Notes: generated by a model not told the origin, from the sequence alone. A stretch of 6,367 nt of DNA from an uncultured Ileibacterium sp. (GCA_902488835.1 CABTXQ010000056.1:1-6367); one strand, 5' to 3'. Positions 1 through 5,518 are shown, counted from the stretch's first letter. Numbers and translations: made by a program.

Positions 1-2
1 AC

Positions 3-611
3 GACCGTTTACTTGACGCTACTTGCGGAAAGACTACATTTTTAAATGCACTCAGTGAAAATATATTGCCGGAAGAGAGGGTTATTGTAATTGAGGATTC
101 TGCCGAGCTAAAGATAGAGCAAATTAAAAATATCGTACACATGGAATGCAGGGGAGCAAACTCTATCGGCAAGGGAGAGGTTAATATGGCAAGCCTTATA
201 AAGACGAGCCTTAGGATGAGACCGGACAGAATAATCGTAGGAGAGGTAAGGGGTAAAGAAGTCGTGGATATGATACAGGCTATGAACACGGGACATTCAG
301 GAAGCATGTCCACCGGGCACGGAAATTCTGTCAAAGGAATGCTAAATAGACTTGAAACAATGTATCTGATGGATGCGCAAATCCCTGTTAAGTCAATAAA
401 GAGTCAAATTGCGAATGCAATCGAGATATACGTGCATCTTGCAAGAGATAAGGATGGGATAAGAAAGGTTATTGAAGTCGTTGAAATGATAGGAATCGAT
501 GGTGAAGAATACAGACTTAATTACCTTTTCAAACGTGATAGAAATGACAATCTTATAAGGACTGAAAACGGTTTAACTAACAATGAAAAACTAGTCAGGG
601 GGTATATGTAG
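3..611 (+). CDS. cpaF: CpaF/TadA-family secretion ATPase of the Tad pilus, C-terminal part (5' truncated by window)
   Basis: This is the hexameric ATPase that powers Flp pilus assembly from the cytoplasmic face of the membrane. About 202 codons are visible; the N-terminal domain lies outside the window. In order I see a Walker A-like region ending CGKTTFLNALS (codons from 24), the acidic box VIEDSAELKI, the arginine-rich segment SLRMRPDRIIVGEVRG that holds the Walker B region and catalytic Glu, and the His box GHSGSMSTGHGNS. These are the hallmarks of the CpaF/TadA branch of type II/IV secretion ATPases. The frame runs open from base 3 to TAG at 609-611, whose last base is the first base of the tadB start codon. 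Oddity: the Walker A sequence reads LDATCGKTT rather than GGTGSGKTT-like, so either the first 25 or so bases contain errors or the P-loop is divergent. The family call is secure from the downstream motifs. Confidence 0.93.
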   Translation, partial: DRLLDATCGKTTFLNALSENILPEERVIVIEDSAELKIEQIKNIVHMECRGANSIGKGEVNMASLIKTSLRMRPDRIIVGEVRGKEVVDMIQAMNTGHSGSMSTGHGNSVKGMLNRLETMYLMDAQIPVKSIKSQIANAIEIYVHLARDKDGIRKVIEVVEMIGIDGEEYRLNYLFKRDRNDNLIRTENGLTNNEKLVRGYM

Positions 612-1354
612 TGTACGAGTATGACAGATACATATTCTCGAAAAGACAGGAGATAATAATATATTCCGGAATTTTTGTGATTTCCATTGCGGTCTCATTT
701 TTCTTTTACAGAAGCTTTGCCTTTGCGATAATAGTTCTGCCCTTTGTTAAGCGCATTAAGCAGTGGATTGGAGAGATGATGATTGATAGGAGAAGAAGGG
801 AGCTTATTTCGGAGTTTAAGGACTTCTTATTTATGACTGCTACTTCACTCGGCTCAGGGAATCCGATGATGGAATCTATAAGCGATTCAATACCAAAGAT
901 AAAGGAGATACATGGAGAAGATGCTTTACTTGCGAAAGAGCTGGAAATAATGGAAAGACGAATGAAGCAAGGCAATGAAAATGAAGTTGATGTTTTTATG
1001 GAGTTTGCAATAAGAACCGGTCAGGAAGACATAATTGACTTTGTAAACATATATTCAATATGCCTCTCTACAGGTGCAAGCCTTATAACAGCACTTAATA
1101 GAGCAACGTCAGTAATAATCGACAAGATGACCATAGATAGGGAGATAAAGGAGATCGTTAGAACGAAAAGAAACGAGGGGATGGTTATATTCTTAATGCC
1201 ATTTATAATAATAATTTTTCTAAACCTCTTTTCGCCGGAATATATTTCTCCGCTATATACGACGTGGGTTGGAAGACTTATTATGACATGTGTCGTAACG
1301 ATGAATATAGTTATTTATTCGATAATAAGAAGAATTGTCAGGATAGAGATTTGA
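611..1354 (+). CDS. tadB: TadB-like inner-membrane platform protein (T2SSF domain)
   Basis: This 247-residue protein is predicted to be one of the two polytopic proteins that form the membrane platform on which CpaF acts. Hydrophobic segments lie at about residues 15-33 and 36-47, then a cytoplasmic helical T2SSF-type domain at about 65-190 (EFKDFLFMTATSLGSGNPM and LSTGASLITALNRATSVI are typical), then two C-terminal membrane segments at about 190-207 and 221-239. The start is GTG at 611, overlapping the cpaF stop by one base, with AGGGGG at 597-602 as ribosome binding site 8 nt upstream. The stop TGA at 1352-1354 overlaps the ATG of tadC by one base. Assignment to TadB rather than TadC rests on gene order and on the four-segment topology; the family match itself is clear. 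It is somewhat shorter than the roughly 300 residues usual for proteobacterial TadB. Confidence 0.88.
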   Translation: MYEYDRYIFSKRQEIIIYSGIFVISIAVSFFFYRSFAFAIIVLPFVKRIKQWIGEMMIDRRRRELISEFKDFLFMTATSLGSGNPMMESISDSIPKIKEIHGEDALLAKELEIMERRMKQGNENEVDVFMEFAIRTGQEDIIDFVNIYSICLSTGASLITALNRATSVIIDKMTIDREIKEIVRTKRNEGMVIFLMPFIIIIFLNLFSPEYISPLYTTWVGRLIMTCVVTMNIVIYSIIRRIVRIEI

Positions 1355-2358
1355 TGAAAATAAAAGAAGCTTTTGATAATATCAATAATTCTCATGATTT
1401 AAGAAAGAAGATAGGAACGATCACAATATCCTTCGTGCTCTTGATATCAGCATCGCTAATAAAAGAAGCATTTAAAAAGCCTGAAGTCTACGTTAATAAA
1501 AATGGTGAAGTGGTTATGCTTGAAAGAAAATCGATGCATCAGATTGACGAATATCCGCTTCAAATTGAGATAGATAAAGGTGGGGAAATAATAAAAAGAG
1601 ATGTAAATATTTCAACAAAGATCATCGAAAAGAAGAATAAAAATGCTTTTAAAAAGCGGAAGAAAAAAGAGGAAGATGCTATTTCAGAAGCGGAATTAGA
1701 CAGGATTATTCTTGACATTGAGAATTCAAAAAACAGGAGAATTGATCTTCCCGGGAAACTTCCCTCAGGAGAAAAGATAAGGTGGTTTTATAGGAATAAG
1801 CCAAAGAGCAGTTTATATGGAATTTTTATAATGTACATTTTTGTAATTGCTATCTTAATTCTTGATGCAGTTAATAAGAGAAATGGTGAAAACAAAAAGT
1901 TAAGAAACGATATTATGCGAGGACTCCCTAGGTTTACAAATCAGATGATGCTTATGATGAATTCCGGAATTATTCTTAGCGATGCGCTTACGAGAACATG
2001 TAGCAGCTATGAAATTATACCTGAAGAAAATAGATCGTTCTTTGAAAAAGCGATAATCAGGGCTAATAAAACCAATAGTGATTCCAGATTAAGCACTGCA
2101 ATGCTCATGAATGAATTTGCTTCAAAATACAGTGTAAAGGAGCTTATGAGAATATCCTCAATTCTTTCTGAAAATGAGAAAAGAGGAAGTGACATAATAA
2201 ATAAATTATCTGAAGAAAGTCATTTTCTATGGGAGGAAAGAAAGATAATGGCAAAGGAAAAGGGGAAAATGATAGATACCAAGATGGCATGGCCTCTGGG
2301 ATTGCTTCTCATATTGCTTATTGTCATTACAATGGCGCCTGCGTTAATAGCAATGTAA
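1354..2358 (+). CDS. tadC: TadC-like inner-membrane platform protein with a large insert after the first membrane segment
   Basis: This 334-residue protein is the second T2SSF-type platform protein of the Tad pilus. I chose ATG 1354 because it overlaps the tadB stop (TGATG) and has AGGA at 1340-1343 about 10 nt upstream; the open frame extends back to 1264, but that would overlap tadB by 91 bases. Membrane segments are predicted at residues 21-37, 153-172 and 312-333. The helical T2SSF domain covers about 185-310, with GLPRFTNQMMLMMNSGIILSDAL as its recognisable start. Between the first two membrane segments lies a domain of about 115 residues: a short beta-rich part (YVNKNGEVVMLERKS, YPLQIEI), a highly basic run near 94-105 and SEAELDRIILDIENSKN. 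Comparable inserts occur in clostridial TadC proteins and are expected to face outwards. The function of the insert is unknown. Confidence 0.85.
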   Translation: MKIKEAFDNINNSHDLRKKIGTITISFVLLISASLIKEAFKKPEVYVNKNGEVVMLERKSMHQIDEYPLQIEIDKGGEIIKRDVNISTKIIEKKNKNAFKKRKKKEEDAISEAELDRIILDIENSKNRRIDLPGKLPSGEKIRWFYRNKPKSSLYGIFIMYIFVIAILILDAVNKRNGENKKLRNDIMRGLPRFTNQMMLMMNSGIILSDALTRTCSSYEIIPEENRSFFEKAIIRANKTNSDSRLSTAMLMNEFASKYSVKELMRISSILSENEKRGSDIINKLSEESHFLWEERKIMAKEKGKMIDTKMAWPLGLLLILLIVITMAPALIAM

Positions 2359-2370
2359 TAAACATTAGTG

Positions 2371-2382
2371 AAAGGAGGTGAT
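2371..2382 (+). promoter_or_regulatory. Perfect extended Shine-Dalgarno sequence ahead of the Flp-like pilin
   Basis: AAAGGAGGTGAT is complementary over 12 bases to the usual 3' end of 16S rRNA. It sits 3 nt from the ATG at 2386 (5 nt measured from the GGAGGTG core). No other gene in the operon has so complete a site. It identifies the very short reading frame that follows as a real, strongly translated gene, as expected for the most abundant subunit of the fibre. Confidence 0.9.
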
Positions 2383-2385
2383 TAA

Positions 2386-2538
2386 ATGTTTAAGGCTATG
2401 GCAAATAAGAGGGGAATGGAAATGGTACAGGTAGCTATACTCGTTGCTATTGCTGTTGCACTTGGAATTATCTTTAAGACAGAGATAACGTCATTTGTAA
2501 ACAAAACTTTTTCAAGCTTAAATTCAAGCAATTTTTAA
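2386..2538 (+). CDS. Flp-like major pilin (50 residues)
   Basis: A 50-codon gene, ATG 2386 to TAA 2536-2538, with a near-ideal ribosome binding site. The protein has a short basic leader (MFKAMANKRG), a hydrophobic segment starting MEMVQVAILVAIAVALGIIF at residues 11-30, and a short hydrophilic tail (KTEITSFVNKTFSSLNSSNF). This is the layout of Flp prepilins: cleavage by a prepilin peptidase after Gly10 would leave a mature subunit of about 40 residues. Its place between tadC and tadE-like genes fits the major pilin. Oddity: mature position +5, normally Glu, is Gln15, while Glu is at +2 (Glu12). Short hydrophobic proteins of this kind can be mislabelled as holins; the tad context argues against that. 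Its stop codon shares a base with an ATG of the next frame (TAATG), but the next gene probably starts 18 bases further on. Confidence 0.87.
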   Translation: MFKAMANKRGMEMVQVAILVAIAVALGIIFKTEITSFVNKTFSSLNSSNF

Positions 2539-2540
2539 TG

Positions 2541-2547
2541 AGGGGAG
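2541..2547 (+). promoter_or_regulatory. Ribosome binding site that decides the start of the first TadE-like gene
   Basis: AGGGGAG lies 8 nt before GTG 2556. The upstream ATG at 2538 in the same frame is preceded by AATTCAAGCAATTTTTA, which has no Shine-Dalgarno match, and would place this purine-rich site inside the coding region. GTG 2556 is therefore preferred. Confidence 0.7.
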
Positions 2548-2555
2548 ATAGAAAA

Positions 2556-2885
2556 GTGAAAATTCTAAAGAATAAGAGTGGATATGAAATGGTGGAAGCA
2601 TCGATAACAATGCCGATAATTATATTGACAACAATACTGCTTTTGAGAGTTTTCACATTCTATCTTGAAATTTTGAACTCTGGTATTAAATTACATGAAA
2701 GAGCAATAGCTGCTTCCATAAATAGCAAAGAAGATGGGCTTAGAATTTATAGAAAAAATTCTGAAATAATAATGCTTAGGACAGGGATTTTGAAATTTGA
2801 TCTGAAGAAAAAGATAGCAATTAAAACCTATATTTACAATGAAGATAAAATAATTAGAGCAGGTGAACTCCTTGAAAACAAATAA
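2556..2885 (+). CDS. TadE-like minor pilin (first copy)
   Basis: A 109-residue protein when started at GTG 2556, supported by AGGGGAG at 2541-2547; starting at ATG 2538 would add six residues. The N-terminus is a class III prepilin-like signal: basic KILKNKSG, predicted cleavage after Gly9, then YEMVEASITMPIIILTTILL with Glu14 at mature position +5 and a hydrophobic helix to about residue 40. This matches TadE-type pseudopilins (G, then xxxxE, then a helix with a Pro near its start). The remaining 65 residues are basic and predicted to be extracytoplasmic, with no domain I recognise. It lies directly after the Flp pilin and its end overlaps the next gene. Likely role: minor pilin incorporated in or priming the fibre, processed by the same peptidase. 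TadE versus TadF cannot be decided from sequence alone. Confidence 0.78.
   Translation: MKILKNKSGYEMVEASITMPIIILTTILLLRVFTFYLEILNSGIKLHERAIAASINSKEDGLRIYRKNSEIIMLRTGILKFDLKKKIAIKTYIYNEDKIIRAGELLENK
2861..2866 (+). promoter_or_regulatory. Ribosome binding site that decides a TTG start
   Basis: AGGTGA lies 5 nt before TTG 2872. A GTG at 2863 in the same frame overlaps this site and has only a weak GAG upstream of it, so TTG 2872 is the better start for the DUF5702 gene. The site lies within the end of the preceding TadE-like gene, which suggests translational coupling. Confidence 0.55.
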
Positions 2886-4179
2886 AAAAGGCTCCAGCAC
2901 TATATTTATGACAATGATTATTGTCACATTCATGATGATGATACTGATATCAATAAATATTTCAAGGAGATTGGTTATTAAGAGTCAGACAGAATCATTC
3001 GGGAGGGTTTGGTCAAAGGCGATTCTTTCAGAATATGATATTCATCTGTTTGAAGATTATAACTTGCTTGCCTTTAAGGGGAATGACCAAGAGATATCTG
3101 AAAGGCTTTCTCGTTATTTCAAGTATTCATTTGAAGGGAGAATGAAGTCAAAACTAAAAGATGCAAAAGTATCTCTTTCCGGATATGAGATGAGAGATCC
3201 GAAAAACTTTAAAAGGTCTATCGAGAACAGTTTGAAGGCAGAAACACTTGATACGATTATAAATGGTAATAGCAGGGTAAATAGAGAAAATAATGGATCA
3301 GGAGAGGTTTCAGAATCAGATGAAAGCGGAAGAAAAATAGGGAATGTTCTGGTTCTTGATACCTTACCGTCAAGAGGTGTTACATCGGGACCGGATGTCA
3401 GTAACGCTATAGAGACATTAAAACAGAAGGACGTCTTTGATAAATTAAAAGATAAAGGCATTGGTACGGCAGGAGAACTTATGTTTATATATAAAAATCT
3501 TGACAGCCATTTGAAAACTGCAGAAAAAGGACAGACTTATTTCACAAATGAATGGGAATACATTGTTCATGGGAAACCTGATGATATGGCAAATTATACT
3601 TCATGCAGAAGAAAGATTTTTATGATAAGAAACGGTCTTAATCTGGCATCATTAAAAGGAGATCCAACTAAGATGTCGATAATATCTGCTGCAGCTGCTG
3701 CAATTACACCGGGACCTGCTGCCTTAGCAACTGAAATATTATTGATGGAACTATGGGCTGCAGCAGAGTCTGAATATGATGTTCAGACCTTGGTTCAAGG
3801 AGGAAAAGTTCCTGTTATGAAGACAGGAGAAACATGGAAGACAGACTTAAGCATTATTCTCAATGGAGATAAATTAAAAAATAGCCTGGATGAAGATGCA
3901 CTAAAAAATCTAAATAAAAATAAAGCCGACATTATAAATATGGATGGTGCAAAAAGTGGAAGTGAGGATGGTTATGGCAATGGATATGAAGATTATCTTT
4001 TGTTGCTCATGTTTCTTGTGAATGAGAATACTAGAGTTCTTCGTACAATGGACCTTGTACAAATAAATATGAAGTACAGATATTATGAAGATTTTAATTT
4101 TGCTGAATATTACACAGGGCTTTCGTTTTCTTTAAGAATAAATAATTATGAATATCAAATCAAAGATAAATACAAATAA
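2872..4179 (+). CDS. DUF5702-family protein of the Tad locus (TadG-like position)
   Basis: A 435-residue membrane-anchored protein from TTG 2872 (438 from GTG 2863). The N-terminus MKTNKKGSSTIFMTMIIV is prepilin-like: basic, Gly7, then a hydrophobic helix to about residue 30, but position +5 is Phe instead of Glu, so processing is uncertain. Features I recognise from DUF5702 proteins are WSKAILSEYDIHLFEDYNLLAF (about 47-68), a hydrophobic Ala-rich helix ISAAAAAITPGPAALATEIL followed by WAAAESEYDVQTLVQGGKVPVMKT (about 271-317), and the C-terminal YEDYLLLLMFLVNENTRVLRTMDLVQINM (about 372-400). A flexible Ser/Asn/Gly/Glu-rich stretch lies near 133-155. Such proteins accompany TadE-like genes in clostridial tad loci; their function is unknown, and an extracytoplasmic minor-pilin or assembly role is inferred. 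Its start overlaps the previous gene by 14 bases and its end overlaps the next by 32. Confidence 0.83.
   Translation: MKTNKKGSSTIFMTMIIVTFMMMILISINISRRLVIKSQTESFGRVWSKAILSEYDIHLFEDYNLLAFKGNDQEISERLSRYFKYSFEGRMKSKLKDAKVSLSGYEMRDPKNFKRSIENSLKAETLDTIINGNSRVNRENNGSGEVSESDESGRKIGNVLVLDTLPSRGVTSGPDVSNAIETLKQKDVFDKLKDKGIGTAGELMFIYKNLDSHLKTAEKGQTYFTNEWEYIVHGKPDDMANYTSCRRKIFMIRNGLNLASLKGDPTKMSIISAAAAAITPGPAALATEILLMELWAAAESEYDVQTLVQGGKVPVMKTGETWKTDLSIILNGDKLKNSLDEDALKNLNKNKADIINMDGAKSGSEDGYGNGYEDYLLLLMFLVNENTRVLRTMDLVQINMKYRYYEDFNFAEYYTGLSFSLRINNYEYQIKDKYK
2878..2892 (+). repeat. 15-nt direct repeat, copy 1, at a gene junction
   Basis: ACAAATAAAAAAGGC encodes Thr-Asn-Lys-Lys-Gly of the DUF5702 leader and, in another frame, contains the TAA stop (2883-2885) of the first TadE-like gene. 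An identical copy lies at 4172-4186 in the same relation to the next pair of genes. Confidence 0.75.
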
Positions 4180-4912
4180 AAAAGGCAGTTATATTTTGGA
4201 GTCTGTAATTGTGATGCCTATATTTATTATTTCAATAGTGGTTATGACGTCAATAATTCTTCTTTATATATCAATAGAGGATTCAAGCTTTATTATGGCA
4301 AGAGAGATGAGATATGCTGCTATCAAGGGTCATTTTTTCGATACAGATTTTGAATTACCATTGATCATTAAAAAAGATATTAGATCTAACAACAAAATGA
4401 TAAGTGATGTATTGATATCTGAATACGGATATAAGGTGGATAGGCTTACAAACGATGAGATGATTATTTTGTCTATGATAATAAATTTCGATGTAAAAAA
4501 TCCTTTAAAACTTGCTTCAAAATCAAAATATGAGCTGGCACTCGCAACAAGAGCATATGTTGGAAAGGAAGGCGATATAGAACCGCTTGATGAAGAAGGA
4601 TTTATGAGAAATGATGAAGAGGTATACATATTCCCTAAATCCGGGAAAAAATACCACAATATCAATTGCACTTATATGAAGGCGGCGGCATATCCTCAAT
4701 CACTAAATAGGACAATTAGAAAAAAATATGGGTCATGCCCGATTTGCAATAGCAAGAAAGCAGAACTTGGAAGCCTTGTGTATGTTTTCCCAAGATATGG
4801 AGAGAATTATCACTTGCCTGGATGCGATGTTTTAGAAAGGCATTATATAATAATCAGCAGAAAAACCGCAGAGAAAAGAGGGTATGATCAATGTAGCAAA
4901 TGTGGAGGATAG
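4148..4912 (+). CDS. TadE-like minor pilin with two C-terminal Cys/His zinc-site repeats
   Basis: A 254-residue protein. The leader ends TNKKG at residue 13, followed by SYILESVIVMPIFIISIVV, with Glu18 at mature position +5 and Pro24, which matches TadE pseudopilins. After the helix (about 19-42) comes an unassigned region (about 43-157), then two tandem modules at about 158-201 and 209-254. Module 1 starts VYIFPKSGKKYH with His170, Cys174, Cys197, Cys200; module 2 starts VYVFPRYGENYH with His222, Cys226, Cys249, Cys252. Both have the spacing H-x3-C-x22-C-x2-C, which resembles an Ada-type metal-binding fold and would bind Zn2+ outside the cell if the topology is as predicted. ATG 4148 overlaps the upstream gene by 32 bases and has no strong Shine-Dalgarno, so coupling is likely. 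Likely role: adhesive or structural pilus tip component; this is inference. Confidence 0.8.
   Translation: MNIKSKINTNKKGSYILESVIVMPIFIISIVVMTSIILLYISIEDSSFIMAREMRYAAIKGHFFDTDFELPLIIKKDIRSNNKMISDVLISEYGYKVDRLTNDEMIILSMIINFDVKNPLKLASKSKYELALATRAYVGKEGDIEPLDEEGFMRNDEEVYIFPKSGKKYHNINCTYMKAAAYPQSLNRTIRKKYGSCPICNSKKAELGSLVYVFPRYGENYHLPGCDVLERHYIIISRKTAEKRGYDQCSKCGG
4172..4186 (+). repeat. 15-nt direct repeat, copy 2, at a gene junction
   Basis: Identical to 2878-2892. Here it encodes Thr-Asn-Lys-Lys-Gly of the second TadE-like leader, while in the other frame it contains the TAA stop (4177-4179) of the DUF5702 gene. The shared sequence may reflect a duplicated leader or convergent constraint from overlapping a stop with a Lys-Lys-Gly processing site. 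Confidence 0.75.
4904..4909 (+). promoter_or_regulatory. Ribosome binding site of the DUF6382-like gene
   Basis: GGAGGA lies 6 nt before ATG 4916. It doubles as the Gly-Gly codons ending the second zinc-site module, so the tail of one gene supplies the initiation site of the next. Confidence 0.8.
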
Positions 4913-4915
4913 AAA

Positions 4916-5425
4916 ATGAAAAAATCTGTTAAATATAGAATTCAAGGATATCACATGCCGGAATACATAATTGATGTTCTAACCGGTGGATATACCGATA
5001 CATTTCTTCCAATGAGTATATTTAAAGAAAGGGATTCCTATATATTTTTGTATGACAAGGGTAATCTTCAGAAATTGAATGTAGATATAATGAACAGAAT
5101 ACAGAAAATAAATTTAATTAAAACTTTAATTGATATATATGAAAAAAATAATAATTTCCTTATACCTGGGAGAGCATACAAATTGGATACAAGTATGATT
5201 TATTATTTCAATGAAAAAGATGATTATAAAAAAATGCGAATTATGTATTATCCTGATCTCAAAGGAGTGTCATTTTATGAAAAATTGACAGATCTTGTAA
5301 AAGATATATTTCATGTAAAAGATGGACTAGAAGAAAATACAGCAAAAATAATGATTGATGCAATAGAGTCAAAAGATATGAACAGGCTAAGAAGATACAT
5401 AGATAAGAAAATCATTCAATCTTGA
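4916..5425 (+). CDS. DUF6382-like protein lacking an FHA domain
   Basis: A 169-residue soluble protein with no signal peptide or membrane segment, separated by 3 bases from the gene before it and therefore the last gene of the tad operon. The layout resembles the N-terminal DUF6382 domain found in clostridial proteins that also carry a C-terminal FHA (phosphothreonine-binding) domain: TFLPMSIFKERDSYIFLYDKG (about 29-49), a helical region with LIKTLIDIYEKNNNFLIPG (about 67-85), YYF near 96-98, then MYYPDLKGVSFYEKLTDLVKDIF (about 110-132) and a helical end. Here the protein stops after this domain and no FHA part follows before the eno promoter. The full-length relatives often sit at the end of tad loci, which supports the match. 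A cytoplasmic regulatory or scaffolding role is inferred; the domain's biochemical activity is unknown. The match is from memory of the family pattern, so moderate confidence. Confidence 0.62.
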   Translation: MKKSVKYRIQGYHMPEYIIDVLTGGYTDTFLPMSIFKERDSYIFLYDKGNLQKLNVDIMNRIQKINLIKTLIDIYEKNNNFLIPGRAYKLDTSMIYYFNEKDDYKKMRIMYYPDLKGVSFYEKLTDLVKDIFHVKDGLEENTAKIMIDAIESKDMNRLRRYIDKKIIQS

Positions 5426-5450
5426 GAAGAAATAATCCTTGTAGTATAAT
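5422..5450 (+). promoter_or_regulatory. Sigma-A-type promoter for eno
   Basis: A -35 box TTGAGA at 5422-5427 and a perfect -10 box TATAAT at 5445-5450 are separated by exactly 17 bp. Transcription would start near 5457, leaving a leader of about 60 nt before the eno ATG. The -35 box overlaps the TGA stop of the DUF6382-like gene. No GC-rich terminator hairpin separates the tad operon from this promoter, so some read-through into eno is possible. Confidence 0.8.
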
Positions 5451-5476
5451 TATCTGGTAAGTTTGAATATAATATC

Positions 5477-5493
5477 AATATTTAATAAATATT
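5477..5493. repeat. AT-only 17-nt palindrome in the eno leader
   Basis: AATATTTA-A-TAAATATT is a perfect inverted repeat around one central base, lying between the predicted transcription start and the eno ribosome binding site. It could be a regulator binding site or simply a chance product of A+T-rich sequence. As RNA it would form only a weak six-pair A-U stem, too weak for a convincing terminator even though TTATTT follows. Confidence 0.4.
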
Positions 5494-5503
5494 TTATTTA
5501 AGT

Positions 5504-5510
5504 AAAGGAG
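5504..5510 (+). promoter_or_regulatory. Ribosome binding site of eno
   Basis: AAAGGAG lies 8 nt before ATG 5519, a standard strong spacing, and fixes the enolase start. Confidence 0.85.
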
Positions 5511-5518
5511 AAGTATTG

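Noticed and set aside
1264..1353. Longer N-terminus for TadC from ATG 1264
   Set aside because: It would overlap tadB by 91 bases and add 30 polar residues not expected before the first membrane segment; ATG 1354 has a suitable ribosome binding site and the TGATG overlap typical of this operon.
2321..2349. Internal promoter for the Flp-like gene at the end of tadC
   Set aside because: TTGTCA is a fair -35 box but the sequence 17 bp downstream (TTAATA) matches only two of six -10 positions.
2386..2538. Phage holin
   Set aside because: A short hydrophobic protein with basic ends can look like a holin, but the Lys-Arg-Gly leader, single helix and position between tadC and tadE-like genes fit a Flp prepilin, and no phage genes are present.
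3114..3461. Open frame of 115 codons on the minus strand within the DUF5702 gene
   Set aside because: It lies wholly inside a gene with clear family motifs, has no convincing ribosome binding site and its translation is low-complexity Ser/Phe/Leu-rich, as expected for the reverse strand of A+T-rich coding sequence. The other minus-strand frames (for example 706-975, 4330-4671, 5728-5997) were rejected for the same reason.
3684..3702. Short GCT/GCA repeat (possible unstable microsatellite)
   Set aside because: It encodes the Ala-rich helix found at the same position in DUF5702 proteins; it is only a few codons long and uses mixed Ala codons.
5477..5500. Rho-independent terminator between the tad operon and eno
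   Set aside because: The stem is A-U only, with about six pairs, and the T tract is interrupted; it also lies downstream of the eno promoter, where a terminator would block eno.
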